Notes: a model not told the origin generated them from the letters alone. DNA of 51,892 nt from Pseudomonas sp. GM50 (GCF_000282375.1 NZ_AKJK01000004.1:1-51892); one strand, 5' to 3'. Positions 8,285 to 19,406 are shown, counted from the stretch's first letter. Numbers and translations are program-made.

Positions 8285-10201
8285 ATGTACCGATGGCTGG
8301 CCGAGAAACTGGGAAATGTAAGCGTCAATCGCAAACTGGGTGTCGGCTTCGGTCTGGTGCTGCTTCTGACCTTATTGATCACCTTCACCGGCTGGACCGG
8401 TCTGAGCGGTGTGATCAGTCGTGGCGATACGCTTGGGTTTATTTCCAGCCTCAATGAGCTGACCAAAGACCTGCGCCTCGCCCGCCTGGATTACGACATG
8501 CGCCGTGGCGAACAAGGCCCGGGCGCCGTCAACGAGCTGATCGGCCAACTCGATACCGGCCTGAAAACCGCTCGCACCCTGATAGAGCAGCCTGCCGACG
8601 TAGCCATGATCGACCAGCAATTGGCTGCGGTCAGCGAGTACAAACGCGCCTTCGCTGATATGACTCAGGCCACCGTCACCCGTGAAGATGCTCGCAGCAA
8701 ACTGGGCGCCACCGCCGATAACGCCGTAGCCCGGGTCGCTGAAGTCGAAAAATCCCTGCTGCAAGGCGACAGCGTCGCTCAGTTCAACAGCGTGGTCGAC
8801 CTGAGCAAGCTGATCCAGCAAGCGCGTTTCCAGGTCCGCGGCTACACCTACAGCGGCAAGCCCGAGGCTGAGCAGCCGGCGCTGGACGCCATCGGCAACG
8901 CCCTGAAAAACCTCGAAAGCCTGCCGTCTCAACTGCCGGAACAACACATCGCCAACCTGCAACAGGCGACCGACTCACTCAAAGCCTATCGCGCGGCCGT
9001 CAGCCAGTTCCGCGACTCCCAAGTCGCCAGCGCCGCAGCCTTCAAGCGTATGAGCGCGCAAGGCGACATTCTGTTCGACACCAGCAAAAAGCTCACCGCC
9101 TCGCAAACTGTCGTACGTGACACCGACACAGCGCATGCCAAGAACTTGCTGCTGATGGCTACGGTCCTGGCGTCGGCCTTTGGTTTGTTCGCGGCCTGGG
9201 CCATCACTCGCCAGATCGTCATTCCTCTGAGCCAGACCCTCAAAGTGGCCGAGCGTGTCGCCGCGGGTGACCTGACTCACAATCTCATCTCCGAACGTCA
9301 GGACGAACTGGGTCAGCTACAACGCGCCATGCAGAGCATGACCCTGGGCCTGCGAGAATTGATCGGTGGCATCAGCGATGGCGTGACCCAAATCGCCAGC
9401 GCCGCTGAAGAGCTGTCCGCCGTCACCGAGCAGACCAGCGCCGGGGTCAACAGCCAGAAGGTCGAGACCGATCAGGTGGCCACCGCCATGCACGAAATGA
9501 CTGCCACCGTGCAGGAAGTCGCGCGCAACGCCGAAGAAGCGTCCGAAGCCGCCGTTGCCGCCGACCAGCAGGCCCGCGAGGGTGACAAGGTGGTTGGCGA
9601 AGCCATCGCCCAGATCGAACGCCTGGCGACCGAAGTCGGTAACTCCACCGAAGCCATGGGGCATCTGAAACGCGAAAGCGACAAGATCGGCAGCGTGCTC
9701 GACGTGATCAAGTCCGTGGCCCAGCAAACCAACCTGCTGGCGCTCAACGCCGCCATCGAAGCCGCCCGCGCCGGTGAAGCCGGGCGCGGTTTTGCGGTGG
9801 TCGCTGACGAAGTCCGCAGCCTGGCCCAGCGCACCCAGAAGTCCACCGAAGAAATCGAAGAGTTGATCGTCGGCCTGCAAACCGGCACTCAGCAAGTCGC
9901 GACCATCATGGACAACAGCCGCAGCCTGACCGACAGCAGCGTCGAACTGACCCGCCGCGCCGGCAGCTCGCTGGAAAGCATCACCCGCACCGTGTCGGCA
10001 ATCCAGTCGATGAACCAGCAGATCGCCGCCGCTGCCGAGCAACAGAGCGCGGTGGCCGAAGAGATCAACCGCAGCGTACTGAACGTGCGTGATGTGTCCG
10101 AGCAGACCTCGGCCGCCAGCGAAGAAACCGCGGCCTCCAGCGTCGAGCTGGCGCGGTTGGGGACGCATTTGCAGATGCTGGTGGGGCGGTTCAAGGTTTA
10201 A
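8285..10201 (+). CDS. Methyl-accepting chemotaxis protein with HBM-type sensor domain
   Basis: A membrane chemoreceptor of 638 residues. Transmembrane helix 1 is at about 18-40 and helix 2 at about 287-308. The roughly 245-residue periplasmic part is all-helical without Cache motifs, and its length and position fit the helical bimodular (HBM) sensor known from McpS, a receptor for TCA-cycle acids. A HAMP domain follows (about 310-365), then a signalling domain with the invariant hairpin tip [33 protein letters not shown] chose the ATG at 8285 ([10 protein letters not shown]) with GAGGGAG upstream; the frame begins at 8264. The ligand cannot be read from sequence. It points toward the amino acid ABC operon on the other strand, and a candidate sigma28 promoter precedes it. 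Confidence 0.9.
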   Translation: MYRWLAEKLGNVSVNRKLGVGFGLVLLLTLLITFTGWTGLSGVISRGDTLGFISSLNELTKDLRLARLDYDMRRGEQGPGAVNELIGQLDTGLKTARTLIEQPADVAMIDQQLAAVSEYKRAFADMTQATVTREDARSKLGATADNAVARVAEVEKSLLQGDSVAQFNSVVDLSKLIQQARFQVRGYTYSGKPEAEQPALDAIGNALKNLESLPSQLPEQHIANLQQATDSLKAYRAAVSQFRDSQVASAAAFKRMSAQGDILFDTSKKLTASQTVVRDTDTAHAKNLLLMATVLASAFGLFAAWAITRQIVIPLSQTLKVAERVAAGDLTHNLISERQDELGQLQRAMQSMTLGLRELIGGISDGVTQIASAAEELSAVTEQTSAGVNSQKVETDQVATAMHEMTATVQEVARNAEEASEAAVAADQQAREGDKVVGEAIAQIERLATEVGNSTEAMGHLKRESDKIGSVLDVIKSVAQQTNLLALNAAIEAARAGEAGRGFAVVADEVRSLAQRTQKSTEEIEELIVGLQTGTQQVATIMDNSRSLTDSSVELTRRAGSSLESITRTVSAIQSMNQQIAAAAEQQSAVAEEINRSVLNVRDVSEQTSAASEETAASSVELARLGTHLQMLVGRFKV

Positions 10202-10240
10202 GGCGATTCAATGACCTCAGTCGCTTGGGACCGAGGTGAT

Positions 10241-10338
10241 GCCATCGCGGGCAAGCCCGCTCCCACAAGGATCTCTGTTGTTCACAGGTAATGTGTTCAA
10301 CACGCTACTCCTGTGGGAGCGGGCTTGCCCGCGATGGC
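10241..10338. repeat. REPIN (family A variant), chemoreceptor/ABC gap
   Basis: Near-perfect inverted repeat: GCCATCGCGGGCAAGCCCGC with CTCCCACA at the left, mirrored at the right, spacer about 44 bases. It sits between convergent genes and can act as a two-way mRNA 3' end structure. Confidence 0.9.
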
Positions 10339-10357
10339 GGTAGTAAGGTCGCCGCCG

Positions 10358-11092
10358 TCAGAGAACCTGCCGCAAAAATGCCTGCGCCCGCGGATCCTTC
10401 GGCGCATCGAAGAATTCGGCCGGTGAGGCGTCTTCCAGCAGTTTGCCGTGATCGAAGAACAGCACCCGATCCGCCACTTCCCGAGCGAAGCCCATTTCAT
10501 GGGTGACGCAGACCATGGTCATGCCTTCCACGGCCAGGGTTTTCATCACATCCAGCACTTCACCGACCATTTCCGGGTCGAGCGCCGAAGTCGGCTCATC
10601 GAACAGCATGACCTTCGGCTCCATCGCCAATGCCCGGGCGATAGCCACACGCTGTTGCTGACCACCGGACAGGCGTGACGGAAATTCGTTGGCCTTCTGC
10701 GCGATACCGACCTTTTCCAACAACGCCAGCGCCTTGGCCTCGCGCTCCTTCTTGCCACGCTTGCGCACGACTTTCTGCGCCAGGCAGAGGTTTTCCAGCA
10801 CGGTCATGTGCGGGAACAGGTTGAAATGCTGGAACACCATGCCGACTTCGCGGCGATAGGCGTTGACGTCGGTTTTCGGGTCGGCCAATTGCAAACCGTC
10901 AATGCTCACCGAGCCCGAGTCGAACTCTTCCAGGCCATTCAGGCAACGGAGGAAGGTCGACTTGCCGGAACCGGACGGGCCGATCACCACCAGCACTTCG
11001 CCCTTGGCCACCTGGGTGGTGACGTTATCCACCGCGCGAACCACTTGGCCACGGGTGTCGAAGACTTTTACCAGGTCGCGGACTTCAATCAC
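10358..11092 (-). CDS. Polar amino acid ABC transporter ATP-binding protein (GlnQ-like)
   Basis: ATPase subunit of an amino acid importer. The 244-residue protein has Walker [10 protein letters not shown] (about 38-46), Q-loop FQHFNLFPH, signature LSGGQQQR, Walker [13 protein letters not shown] and the H-loop histidine in VTHEMGFA; the spacing is that of the HisP/GlnQ family. I chose the GTG at 11092, giving [11 protein letters not shown] and the family length; the frame extends to a TTG at 11113. The start overlaps the permease stop by eight bases (GTGATTGA). It is the last gene of a binding protein-permease-ATPase operon. The exact substrate is not determined by this subunit. Confidence 0.92.
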   Translation of the reverse strand: MIEVRDLVKVFDTRGQVVRAVDNVTTQVAKGEVLVVIGPSGSGKSTFLRCLNGLEEFDSGSVSIDGLQLADPKTDVNAYRREVGMVFQHFNLFPHMTVLENLCLAQKVVRKRGKKEREAKALALLEKVGIAQKANEFPSRLSGGQQQRVAIARALAMEPKVMLFDEPTSALDPEMVGEVLDVMKTLAVEGMTMVCVTHEMGFAREVADRVLFFDHGKLLEDASPAEFFDAPKDPRAQAFLRQVL

Positions 11093-12044
11093 TTTGCGCG
11101 AGCCTCCGCTCAAGCCGGCTGGCGATTTTCGACAGCGGCAGGTTGATCAACAGGTACAGCCCGGCCACGCAGAACAGGATTTCGAACGGCGAGAACGAGG
11201 TGGTGATAACTTCACGACCGCTTTTCAGCAGCTCGGTAATCGCAATCACCGACACCAGTGAGGTGTCCTTGACCAGACTGATGAATTGCCCGGCCAGCGG
11301 CGGCAGAACGCGTTTGAACGCTTGCGGCAGCACCACGTGGCGCATCGACTGGCCGGCACTCAGACCCAGCGAACGTGCGGCTTCGTTCTGGCCGCGTGCA
11401 ATCGATTGCACGCCGGAACGGATGATCTCCGCCACATAGGCACCGGTGAACAGCGACAGCGCGGCGATCCCGGCGAACTCCCGGGAGAGGTTCATCACGG
11501 TGCCGATGAAGAAGTAGAAAATGAAAATCTGTACCAGCAGCGGCGTACCGCGCACCAGTTCGACGTAGATCGTCGAGAGGTCACGAAGGGTCGGGTTGTT
11601 CGACAGACGGCAGAGGCCGGTGACAAGGCCGATCAGCAGGCCAAGCACACCAGACACCATGGACAACCACAAGGTGGTCCAGAGCCCCCACATCAGTGGT
11701 CCTGCGGCCCAATGGCGAGTTACACCAATCACGTCGCCTTCGGCCACATCATCGCCTTGAGCGACTTGCAGGCTGTTGTCGTCGACCGTCAGGTGCTGCT
11801 CGTCCCCGGCATCATTGCGCAGGGTGACTTCGGCTTTATCGCCCTTGCGCACCAGTTCGCTGACAGTGGATATGTCTGCCGCACGCTGGGATTCTTCGGC
11901 GTGGTAGGCGAAGTACTGCGGCACGCGATTCCAGCGCCATTCGTAGGACATCAGCGAGGTGGCGTAATACAACGCGCCAGCCAGGCCGATCAGCACCAGC
12001 ACGGTCAACACGTGCCACGGCCATTGGGCTTTTTTATGTTTCAT
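11085..12044 (-). CDS. Polar amino acid ABC transporter permease
   Basis: Membrane subunit of the importer. The 319-residue protein has one N-terminal membrane helix ([21 protein letters not shown]), a periplasmic insert of about 90 residues rich in charged residues, then a BPD_transp_1 domain with the EAA-loop [20 protein letters not shown] that docks to the ATPase. The extra helix and periplasmic insert make it longer than HisQ/GlnP (about 220-240), a form known in Pseudomonas. I chose the ATG at 12044 ([10 protein letters not shown]); the frame continues upstream into a REPIN, where the residues MGASLLAM are a repeat artefact. It overlaps the ATPase gene and follows the binding protein gene after a REPIN. 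Confidence 0.92.
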   Translation of the reverse strand: MKHKKAQWPWHVLTVLVLIGLAGALYYATSLMSYEWRWNRVPQYFAYHAEESQRAADISTVSELVRKGDKAEVTLRNDAGDEQHLTVDDNSLQVAQGDDVAEGDVIGVTRHWAAGPLMWGLWTTLWLSMVSGVLGLLIGLVTGLCRLSNNPTLRDLSTIYVELVRGTPLLVQIFIFYFFIGTVMNLSREFAGIAALSLFTGAYVAEIIRSGVQSIARGQNEAARSLGLSAGQSMRHVVLPQAFKRVLPPLAGQFISLVKDTSLVSVIAITELLKSGREVITTSFSPFEILFCVAGLYLLINLPLSKIASRLERRLAQSD

Positions 12045-12086
12045 GGGTTTAGCAAAATCCGAAAGTTGTATCGCCAGGAAGGCCGT

Positions 12087-12163
12087 CATCGCCAGCAGGC
12101 TGGCTCCCACACTGGATCTGTGGCGTACACAAATCCCCTGTGGGAGCCAGCCTGCTGGCGATG
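12087..12163. repeat. REPIN (family A variant), inside the amino acid ABC operon
   Basis: Inverted arms CATCGCCAGCAGGCTGGCTC and its complement around a spacer of about 25 bases. The core reads AGCCAGCCTGCTGGCG rather than AGCGAGCCTGCTCGCG, a compensated change on both arms that keeps the hairpin. It lies between the binding protein and permease genes, a place where such hairpins raise binding protein mRNA over permease mRNA. Confidence 0.88.
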
Positions 12164-12191
12164 GGAGCGGCGCGGTCTAACTGACCGAGCC

Positions 12192-12989
12192 TTATTCCAT
12201 GTCCTTAATCCAGGCAGTGTCCTTGAACCACTTGTCATGGATGCGATCGTAGGTGCCGTCTTCGTGGATCTGGTGCAGGAAGTTGTTGATGAAGTTGATG
12301 CTGTCGTAATCACCCTTCTTCAGGCCGAAAGCCAGCGGCTCGTAGGTGAACGGCTTGTCGAGGAACACCAGTTTGCCGTTACCGACCTTGTTCACCGCCA
12401 CAACGTTGTAAGGCGCGTCGTAGATGAAGGCGTCGGCCTTGCCGTTGACCACGTCGAGCACCGCTTCCTGCTCGTTGTCGTAGCCGTGGTACTTGGCTTT
12501 GGAAATGAGTTTTTTGGCGACCATCTCGCCGGTGGTGCCGAGCTTGGAGGTGATGCGGTAATCGGCGGTATTCAAGTCTTTATAGGACTTGATGGTGCCT
12601 TCCAGCTCTTTGCGGATCAGCAGCGTCTGGCCGACCACGATGAACGGTTCGCTGAAGTTCAGGCGCAGGTTGCGCTCCTGGGTCAGGGTCATACCGCTGC
12701 CGATCATGTCGAACTTGTCGGTCAGCAGGGCCGGGATGATGCCATCGTAGCCGGTGGACACCAGCTCCAGCTTGACGCCCATGGCTTTGGTCATGGCTTT
12801 GAGGATGTCGACTTCGAAGCCGATGATCTCGCCGCGCTTGTTGGTCATTTCGAACGGCATGTAGGTCGGGTCCATGCCGACCTTCAGCGTGCCGCGCTTG
12901 ACCGCGTCATCGATGGCACCGGCCTGCGCCGCGTTGACTGCAACCAATGCCGTGACGCCGACCAGCAGCATCGAGAGATACTTCTTCAT
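12192..12989 (-). CDS. Polar amino acid ABC transporter periplasmic binding protein
   Basis: Family 3 solute-binding protein that delivers an amino acid to the permease. The 265-residue precursor has a signal peptide (MKKYLSMLLVGVTALVAVNAAQA, cleavage near AQA-G). The mature start TLKVGMDPTYMPFEM, the GFEVDILKAM motif and the SGMTLTQERNLRLNFSEPF block, with the Arg that binds the ligand carboxylate, are typical of the family. Two ATGs are adjacent (12992 and 12989); the second has better spacing from GGGGA. It is the first gene of the three-gene operon. Sequence alone does not separate glutamine, cystine, or acidic and basic amino acids; I leave the substrate open. Confidence 0.92.
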   Translation of the reverse strand: MKKYLSMLLVGVTALVAVNAAQAGAIDDAVKRGTLKVGMDPTYMPFEMTNKRGEIIGFEVDILKAMTKAMGVKLELVSTGYDGIIPALLTDKFDMIGSGMTLTQERNLRLNFSEPFIVVGQTLLIRKELEGTIKSYKDLNTADYRITSKLGTTGEMVAKKLISKAKYHGYDNEQEAVLDVVNGKADAFIYDAPYNVVAVNKVGNGKLVFLDKPFTYEPLAFGLKKGDYDSINFINNFLHQIHEDGTYDRIHDKWFKDTAWIKDME

Positions 12990-13154
12990 CATCAAGTCCC
13001 CAAAACCATCGCGTTGTGAGGCACGCAAACTACCGGTTTCCCTGAAAAAACCGGCAGATACGAACAGAAAGTTGTCCGGGCGCCCAATTCGGGGACGGAT
13101 GCTAACGCACTCGTTCGTTTGCACAAGGGGTTACGCGGGATTTGTTGTTTTGTT

Positions 13155-13265
13155 GATCGTTCCCACGCTCTGCGTGGGAATGCAGCCCGGGACGCTCCGC
13201 GTCCCATCTAAAGCCGAACGCGGAGCGTCCGTTGAGGCATTCCCACGCAGAGCGTGGGAACGATC
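13155..13265. repeat. Palindromic repeat, family D, copy 1
   Basis: A 111-base element ending in GATCGTTCCCACGCTCTGCG and its complement. It contains nested hairpins (GTTCCCACGC-TCT-GCGTGGGAA, and GACGCTCCGCGTC). A second copy is at 25397-25499. It lies in the 321-base gap between the binding protein gene and opgH; apart from this element and the opgH terminator, 12993-13154 shows nothing beyond an upstream region for the ABC operon. Confidence 0.85.
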
Positions 13266-13278
13266 ATGCTGGGCGCAC

Positions 13279-13308
13279 CAAAAAAAACCCCGCTTTCGCG
13301 GGGTTTTT
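13279..13308 (-). terminator. Intrinsic terminator of opgGH
   Basis: On the minus strand, CCCCGCGAAAGCGGGG is followed by eight T residues, starting only three bases after the opgH stop. It is a strong Rho-independent terminator. The A run on the other side could also make it work for plus-strand transcripts. Confidence 0.9.
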
Positions 13309-13310
13309 CG

Positions 13311-15881
13311 TTATGCCAACTGAGGCTGCACGCTCACAGGCTTGAGCGGCAACAGCGGCGCATGGGGATCGGCATCCACCGATGTGCGCCAGGCTTGCAG
13401 CCACTCGGCATGGCCTTCGCTCCAGACCTGCTCATGCAGGCGACCCAGCGCCACCGGATCGCTCAGCAGGGCCACGCGCTCCTCGTTGGTCAGCCCGGCA
13501 GGCCCGACCTTCATCGCATGGCGAACCCGCTCGATACGCAGCCATTCGATTGGCTCGGCCTGACGGTGACGGGATGTCGCCAGCGCGCACGCCAAGGCGT
13601 TCTGCTGTGGATCGACCACTGCCCGGACGAAGCCGTCGTTCAGCGCATGCCAACGGTTTTCGTGGGTGTACTGGTCGGTTGCCAGCAACGCCTGTGGCGG
13701 ATTGTATTCCTCAGGGATCAGGAACAGGCTTTCGTCCCGAGACTTGAGACCCAGGCCGACACGGCTGGAGATCACCGATACCGGGATCGACAGCATCAGC
13801 GAACCGACAATTGGCACCAGCCACCAGAGGAAGCTCGGGTTCAGCCAGATCACCAACAGTGCCCAGAAGAAGCCCAGCAAGGTTTGCGGACCGTGGCGTT
13901 TGACCGCTTCGCTCCATGGCGTCGAATCATCGTCACGTTGTGGCGAGTTCCAGGTCGCGGCCCAGCCGAGGAACGCGGCGAGTACGAAACGGGTGTGGAA
14001 GATCATCCGTACCGGCGCCAGCAGCATGGAGAACAACATCTCCAGCAGCATCGACAGCGTCACCTTGAACTTGCCACCGAACTCTTTCGCGCCCTTGGCC
14101 CAGATCAGGATGATGCTCAGCAACTTCGGCAGGAACAGCAGCACGATGGTCGTCGAGAACAACGCAATTGCCTTGTCCGGCTGCCATTGTGGCCACAGTG
14201 GATAGAGCTGGCGCGGTTCCAGGAAGTATTGCGGCTCCATCAACGTGTTGACCGCCAGCAAGGCCGTCGACAACACCAGGAACAAGAACCACAACGGCGC
14301 AGACAGGTACGACATCACGCCGGTGAGGAACACCGCACGGTGCACCGGGTGCATGCCTTTTACCAGGAACAGCCGGAAGTTCATCAGGTTACCGTGGCAC
14401 CAGCGACGGTCACGCTTGAGTTCGTCCAGCAGGTTCGGCGGTAGTTCTTCGTAGCTGCCCGGCAAGTCGTAGGCAATCCACACGCCCCAGCCGGCACGGC
14501 GCATCAGCGCAGCTTCGACGAAGTCGTGGGACAGAATCGCACCGGCAAACGCGCCTTTACCGGGCAACGGCGCCAGGGCGCAGTGCTCGATGAACGGCTT
14601 CATGCGGATAATCGCGTTGTGACCCCAGTAGTGGGATTCGCCCAACTGCCAGAAGTGCAGACCGGCAGTGAACAGCGGACCGTACACACGCGTGGCGAAC
14701 TGCTGCATACGCGCATAAAGGGTGTCCATGCCCGACGCACGCGGCGCGGTCTGGATGATCCCGGCGTCCGGCGTGGCTTCCATCAGGCGCACCAGACTGC
14801 TCAGGCATTCGCCGCTCATCACGCTGTCGGCGTCGAGCACGACCATGTACTTGTAGTCACCGCCCCAACGACGGCAGAAATCGTCGAGGTTGCCGCTTTT
14901 ACGTTTTACGCGGCGGCGACGGCGACGATAGAAGATTTTGCCGAAGCCCTTGGCTTCACGGCAGACATCCAGCCAGGCCTGTTGCTCGGCAACGCAGATA
15001 TCGGCGTCGTTACTGTCGCTGAGTACGAAAAAGTCGAAGCGATCCAGGTTACCCGAGGCCGCCACCGATTCGAAGGTCGCCCGCAAACCGGCGAACACCC
15101 GCGGCACGTCTTCGTTGCAGATCGGCATCACCAGTGCGGTGCGTGCGTCCTTGGCGATCGGCTCGTCGCCGGCACTGGCACCGGAAATGCGGTACTTGTC
15201 GCGGCCGGTGATCAACTCGAGGAAGCCCATCAGCGCAGTCCAGAAACCGGCCGAAACCCAGCAGAACAGAATCCCGAACATAATCAGAATGCTGGTTTGC
15301 AAGGCATATGGCAGCACTTGCGTGGCGGTTTGGCTCAGAGGTTGATGCAGGACTTCTTCAAGATCGACGAACGACCAACCCTGGTACGGCATGATGCCTT
15401 TCATGTACCAGCCAGCGACGATCGTCTGACCGAGCATCAGCACCAGAAGGATGTAGCGGCGGATCGAACCGACGGTGCGCCAGCGAGCTGCCGGCAGCAC
15501 GTTCTCATCTTTCGGCGGTGCTGGCGGATTGGTGCGACCGGTCAGCCGACGCCAGCCACGCACCAGAATATTGGTGCGCCACGGCTCCGGCACGACTTTG
15601 GTCCGACGGATCGGTGGGGTTGCCTTCAGGCAAACCCGGCCACTGGCGTCGAGCACCAGCATTTCCGCGTCCGCCAGTTCTTCGGCGGAGTTCAGGGTCA
15701 GGCGCCGGCCGACCGAGGCTTGAGCAGCCTCGGTCGGCGCGTCGAACGTCGAGGACGACAGACGTTCGTGCAGTTCACTGAAAGACTTGCAGCCCGCGAG
15801 TTCCGCGCGCTGCTCGTCGCTCATCGGCAAATGCGCCAGGTACTCGGCAAGCGTTTGTGGCTGTACGTGTGAATTACTCAT
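13311..15881 (-). CDS. opgH: OpgH, osmoregulated periplasmic glucan glucosyltransferase
   Basis: OpgH is the inner-membrane family 2 glycosyltransferase that polymerises beta-1,2-linked glucose for osmoregulated periplasmic glucans. The 856-residue protein has an N-terminal cytoplasmic region, paired membrane helices (about 140-225), the catalytic GT2 domain with [11 protein letters not shown], the DADSVMSG aspartates (about 348-355) and the RDRRW motif (about 490-494) that corresponds to QxxRW, then several more membrane helices. In Pseudomonas syringae the homologous locus (hrpM) is required for virulence. The start ATG at 15881 overlaps the opgG end by eight bases, so the genes are coupled. 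The length fits the genus (about 855). Confidence 0.96.
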   Translation of the reverse strand: MSNSHVQPQTLAEYLAHLPMSDEQRAELAGCKSFSELHERLSSSTFDAPTEAAQASVGRRLTLNSAEELADAEMLVLDASGRVCLKATPPIRRTKVVPEPWRTNILVRGWRRLTGRTNPPAPPKDENVLPAARWRTVGSIRRYILLVLMLGQTIVAGWYMKGIMPYQGWSFVDLEEVLHQPLSQTATQVLPYALQTSILIMFGILFCWVSAGFWTALMGFLELITGRDKYRISGASAGDEPIAKDARTALVMPICNEDVPRVFAGLRATFESVAASGNLDRFDFFVLSDSNDADICVAEQQAWLDVCREAKGFGKIFYRRRRRRVKRKSGNLDDFCRRWGGDYKYMVVLDADSVMSGECLSSLVRLMEATPDAGIIQTAPRASGMDTLYARMQQFATRVYGPLFTAGLHFWQLGESHYWGHNAIIRMKPFIEHCALAPLPGKGAFAGAILSHDFVEAALMRRAGWGVWIAYDLPGSYEELPPNLLDELKRDRRWCHGNLMNFRLFLVKGMHPVHRAVFLTGVMSYLSAPLWFLFLVLSTALLAVNTLMEPQYFLEPRQLYPLWPQWQPDKAIALFSTTIVLLFLPKLLSIILIWAKGAKEFGGKFKVTLSMLLEMLFSMLLAPVRMIFHTRFVLAAFLGWAATWNSPQRDDDSTPWSEAVKRHGPQTLLGFFWALLVIWLNPSFLWWLVPIVGSLMLSIPVSVISSRVGLGLKSRDESLFLIPEEYNPPQALLATDQYTHENRWHALNDGFVRAVVDPQQNALACALATSRHRQAEPIEWLRIERVRHAMKVGPAGLTNEERVALLSDPVALGRLHEQVWSEGHAEWLQAWRTSVDADPHAPLLPLKPVSVQPQLA

Positions 15882-17679
15882 CGGCGGGCAACTGATAGCT
15901 CCAGGTCTCGGTCAGGACTTGTTCAGTCGGTGCCGATTCCGTTGTGGCTGGGGCCGCTTCGGCAGCGACAGGCTGCTTGGCGTCTTTGTTGTCCTTGTCC
16001 TTGGTGTCCTTGACTTGCTGGGCTTGTGCTTCAGCCTGCTTGGCTTCCTTGTCCTTCTTCTCTTGCTGTCGGGCGGCGATCTTGTCGGCCTTGGCAACGG
16101 AAGAACTGGACGCTGGTGCCGCGGTCTTGAGTGCCTCGGCAGGCGTGATGGTCTTGACCAGCGCAGCGCGCATTTCGGTGGCCTTGCCCGGATCCTTGAT
16201 CTTCATCCGCAAAGTCAGGCGCCAGCCCTTGGTTTCAGGGTTGTAGCGGACGCTGTTCTCGACCAGTTCTGCGTTGTCGCCAACGCTCACCTGGCTGCGC
16301 ACTTCAGCATCTTCCGGCAGCACTTGCAGGGACGGGCCCTGGAAATCCACCAGATAGGCCACGCTGCCATCCGGCTGACGAATCAGGTTCGACTGCTTGA
16401 CGTCACCCGTGGAACGCAGGGTCTGTTGAACCCAGGCGCTGTCCGGCGAATGCAGGGAGGCTTCGTCGAGAGTCCAGTGCATGCGGTAGGCAACGTCCAG
16501 GGACTGGCCAGGCTCAGGCAGTTTTTCCGGACTCCAGAAAGCGACGATATTGTCGTTGGTTTCGTCGGCCGTAGGAATCTCTACCAGATCGACGGAGCCT
16601 TTGCCCCAATCGCCTTTCGGTTCGATCCAGGCACTTGGGCGCTTGTCGTAGCGGTCATCGAGGTCTTCGTAGTGACTGAAGTCACGGCCACGTTGCAGCA
16701 AGCCGAAACCGCGCGGGTTCTCGATCGAGAAGTTGCTCACCGCCAGGTGTTTCGGATTGTTCAGTGGGCGCCAGATCCATTCGCCGTTGCCGGCATGGAT
16801 CGACAGGCCGCTGGAATCGTGCAGCTCGCGACGGTAGTTCAGCACTTTCGACGGCTGGTTGGCGCCGAACAGGAACATGCTGGTCAGCGGCGCAACGCCG
16901 AGCTTGGTGACCTTGTCACGCAGGAACATCTTGGCCTTGACGTCGACGACCGTGTCGCTGCCCGGACGCACGGTCAGGCGATAGGCACCGGTGGCACGCG
17001 GCGAATCCAGCAGGGCGAAGATCACCAGGTGCTTGTCGCCCGGTTTGGGCTGTTGAATCCAGAACTCGGTGAAGCGCGGGAACTCTTCGCCGGATGGCAA
17101 CGCGGTATCAATGGCCATGCCGCGAGCGGACAGCCCGTAGGTTTGCCCCTTGCCGATGACGCGGAAATAACTCGCGCCGAGCATGGTCATGATTTCGTCT
17201 TGCTTGTCGGCCTTGTTGATCGGGTACAGCACACGGAAACCGGCATAACCCAGCTGTTCGGTGGCTTTAGGATCGAACTTCACGTCGCCGAAATCGAAAC
17301 GACTTGGGTCGTATTTGATCTCTTCGACGGTGTTGGCCGTGATTTCGTTGATTTTCACCGGCGTATCGAAGTGCATACCCTGGTGATAGAACGACAGCTT
17401 GAATGGGGTTTTCTGGTTCGCCCATTCGGCCTTTTCAGTGAGGAACCGAATTTTTTGATAGTCCGCGAATTTCATCTCGCGAAATTCATTCGGCAGGTTA
17501 CTGCGCGGGGCTTCGTATTTTTGCCCGGCCAGCTCTTTTGCCTTGACCGATACGTCATCCAGATTGAATGCCCAAAGTTGGCCGGCGCTGAACAGGCAGA
17601 GCAGTGCAGAGCCTGCTACCAGAGCGCTTCGAAACCGTTTGGCAGACAATTTTGGTGCATTACAGGGACTAACAATCAC
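15874..17679 (-). CDS. opgG: OpgG, periplasmic glucan biosynthesis protein
   Basis: OpgG is the periplasmic partner of OpgH that acts on the nascent glucan (branching or release). The 601-residue precursor starts at a GTG with GAGGG upstream and has a signal peptide ending near QLWA-F (residue 37). The body shows the family blocks [26 protein letters not shown] and [23 protein letters not shown]. coli OpgG is about 511 residues; the excess here is mostly a Lys/Ala/Asp/Gln-rich low-complexity insert (about 520-587) placed before a conserved last segment, [12 protein letters not shown]. The upstream in-frame ATG at 17706 would break the signal peptide and is rejected. Cotranscribed with opgH. 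Confidence 0.95.
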   Translation of the reverse strand: MIVSPCNAPKLSAKRFRSALVAGSALLCLFSAGQLWAFNLDDVSVKAKELAGQKYEAPRSNLPNEFREMKFADYQKIRFLTEKAEWANQKTPFKLSFYHQGMHFDTPVKINEITANTVEEIKYDPSRFDFGDVKFDPKATEQLGYAGFRVLYPINKADKQDEIMTMLGASYFRVIGKGQTYGLSARGMAIDTALPSGEEFPRFTEFWIQQPKPGDKHLVIFALLDSPRATGAYRLTVRPGSDTVVDVKAKMFLRDKVTKLGVAPLTSMFLFGANQPSKVLNYRRELHDSSGLSIHAGNGEWIWRPLNNPKHLAVSNFSIENPRGFGLLQRGRDFSHYEDLDDRYDKRPSAWIEPKGDWGKGSVDLVEIPTADETNDNIVAFWSPEKLPEPGQSLDVAYRMHWTLDEASLHSPDSAWVQQTLRSTGDVKQSNLIRQPDGSVAYLVDFQGPSLQVLPEDAEVRSQVSVGDNAELVENSVRYNPETKGWRLTLRMKIKDPGKATEMRAALVKTITPAEALKTAAPASSSSVAKADKIAARQQEKKDKEAKQAEAQAQQVKDTKDKDNKDAKQPVAAEAAPATTESAPTEQVLTETWSYQLPADE

Positions 17680-18000
17680 GAGCAACCCTCGCCGAAAACA
17701 GATCAAAAAACCAACGGCCAGTTAAAGTGCCAGCACGGTGTGCGGTGGAAAAAAACCGACCCTGCGAACGACTCTTGCCAAGTTGGCGAGCATTGTTCCG
17801 ACTCCTATGGGGCAAAATGATTCCCCAACAGGTCCCGGACAAGTCTCTACCTAAGTCAAAACGGACCAACGAACGCCGATCCCCGTAGCGCGCGATTATC
17901 TAGTAGGCCGCGTTACAACGCATCAGGGGGAACCAAGTATTTATCGGGAAAAGCTCCCGTTTTCAGTCGAAATGCACTTAAAAAGATGTTTCAAGCGCTT
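17680..18000. other. opgG upstream region, 321 bases without a gene
   Basis: This gap holds the opgG 5' region. I see no REP element and no convincing promoter. One small inverted repeat, CGGGA-AAAGC-TCCCG followed by TTTT (about 17945-17964), faces the plus strand and has no gene to terminate. Osmotic control of opgGH would be expected to act here, but no operator is recognisable. Confidence 0.5.
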
Positions 18001-18438
18001 TCACGTCTGTAACAGGAAGGTTACCGGGCCATCATTGACCAGGTGCACCTGCATATCCGCGCCGAATCTACCTGATGCCACAGTGCCATGCACCTGTTTC
18101 GCTTTGCCCAATAGATAGTCGAACAACTCTTCGCCCAAAGCCGGAGGAGCCGCAGTCGAAAAACTGGGGCGCAACCCGTTTTTGGTGTCGGCGGCCAGGG
18201 TGAACTGTGAGACCAACAGCAACCCACCGTCTACGTCCGCCAAGGACAGATTCATCTTGCCCTCGGCGTCGCTGAATACTCGATAGTTAAGCAGTTTATG
18301 CAGAAGTTTGTCGGCGCTGGCCCGCGTATCGTCGGGCCCGACCGCCACCAGCACCAGCAAGCCCTGATCTATCGCCCCAACCACCTCTCCCGCAACTTCG
18401 ACTCGCGCGCCACGCACGCGTTGCAGCAAGCCCTTCAT
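18001..18438 (-). CDS. dtd: Dtd, D-aminoacyl-tRNA deacylase
   Basis: Dtd hydrolyses D-aminoacyl-tRNAs (and glycyl-tRNA(Ala)), keeping D-amino acids out of translation. The 145-residue protein has both family signatures: SQFTLAAD, with the catalytic-pocket Ser and Thr (about 77-84), and the Gly-cisPro motif in NDGPVTF (about 135-141), which rejects L-aminoacyl groups. Length and sequence are normal. The ATG overlaps the pip stop by four bases (ATGA), so it is the second gene of a pip-dtd unit, an order conserved in the genus. No terminator is evident after it. Confidence 0.97.
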   Translation of the reverse strand: MKGLLQRVRGARVEVAGEVVGAIDQGLLVLVAVGPDDTRASADKLLHKLLNYRVFSDAEGKMNLSLADVDGGLLLVSQFTLAADTKNGLRPSFSTAAPPALGEELFDYLLGKAKQVHGTVASGRFGADMQVHLVNDGPVTFLLQT

Positions 18439-19406
18439 GCTTCGTCAGGCGACAAGTTGAGCATACGGCGGGCCATCAGATCAGCGGCGCGTACCAAGGC
18501 ATCGGTGATACCCGATTCGGACGCCGCATGGCCGGCGTCGCGAATCACCTGCAATTCGCTGTTCGGCCAGGCCTGATGCAGTTCCCAGGCGTTGTCCAGC
18601 GGACAGATCACGTCGTAACGACCATGGACGATGACGCCGGGCAGGTGGGCGATCTTGTCCATGTCTCGAATCAGTTGGTTCGGCTCGAGGAAAGCATTGT
18701 TGGTGAAGTAGTGGCACTCGATACGGGCGATGGACAACGCACGCTGAGGCTCGGAGAAGCGGTCGACCACCAGCGGATTCGGCCGCAAGGTGGCGGTGCG
18801 GCCTTCCCACATGGACCAGGCCTTGGCCGCGTGCATCTGGGCGATCTGATCGTTGCCGACCAGGCGTTTGTGGAACGCCGAGAGCAAGTCGTGGCGTTCA
18901 TCCTGCGGGATCGGCGCGATGTAGTCCTGCCAGTAATCGGGAAACAGGCGACTGGCGCCACACTGGTAGAACCACTCGATTTCCTGGGGACGACAGAGAA
19001 AAATCCCGCGCAGAATCAAACCGAGCACGCGTTCCGGATGGGTTTGCGCGTAGGCCAGGGCCAGGGTCGAACCCCAGGAGCCGCCGAACAGCACCCATTT
19101 GTCGATGCCCAGGTGCTTGCGAATCCGCTCGAGGTCGGCGACCAGATCCCAGGTGGTGTTGTTTTCCAGGCTGGCGTGGGGCGTGGAGCGACCGCAACCA
19201 CGCTGGTCGAAGGTGACAATGCGATACAGGTTCGGATCGAAATACCGACGGCTCTGGGCATCACACCCGGCGCCAGGGCCGCCGTGGATGAACACCACCG
19301 GCAAACCTTCTGGCGAACCGCTTTCGTCGACATACAGCGTGTGGGTTTTATCGACGGCCAGATCGTGCCGGGCGTGGGGTTTGATCTGCGGGTACAAAGT
19401 CTGCAT
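18435..19406 (-). CDS. pip: Proline iminopeptidase (alpha/beta hydrolase, S33)
   Basis: Cleaves N-terminal proline from peptides in the cytoplasm. The 323-residue protein has the oxyanion motif HGGPGAGC (about 41-48), DQRGCGRS typical of prolyl iminopeptidases, the nucleophile elbow GGSWGS (Ser about 113), the late Asp in GRYDVICP and the catalytic His in DAGHAASES. The [11 protein letters not shown] cap segment, with conserved acidic residues for binding the free amino end, is also present. The start follows GGAGCG. It is translationally coupled to dtd. No signal peptide. The assignment is strong; related tripeptidyl activities cannot be excluded from sequence. Confidence 0.95.
   Translation of the reverse strand: MQTLYPQIKPHARHDLAVDKTHTLYVDESGSPEGLPVVFIHGGPGAGCDAQSRRYFDPNLYRIVTFDQRGCGRSTPHASLENNTTWDLVADLERIRKHLGIDKWVLFGGSWGSTLALAYAQTHPERVLGLILRGIFLCRPQEIEWFYQCGASRLFPDYWQDYIAPIPQDERHDLLSAFHKRLVGNDQIAQMHAAKAWSMWEGRTATLRPNPLVVDRFSEPQRALSIARIECHYFTNNAFLEPNQLIRDMDKIAHLPGVIVHGRYDVICPLDNAWELHQAWPNSELQVIRDAGHAASESGITDALVRAADLMARRMLNLSPDEA

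Noticed and set aside
12045..12110. N-terminal extension MGASLLAMTAF on the ABC permease
   Set aside because: It is translated REPIN sequence; the family start MKHKKAQW at 12044 is better.
15787..17820. 677-residue plus-strand frame opposite opgG
   Set aside because: Long antisense frames are common in high-GC Pseudomonas genes. Composition is unnatural and the opposite strand holds OpgG with clear motifs.
17943..17964. Small hairpin with T run as a dtd terminator
   Set aside because: The T run is on the plus strand side, whereas dtd is transcribed on the minus strand.
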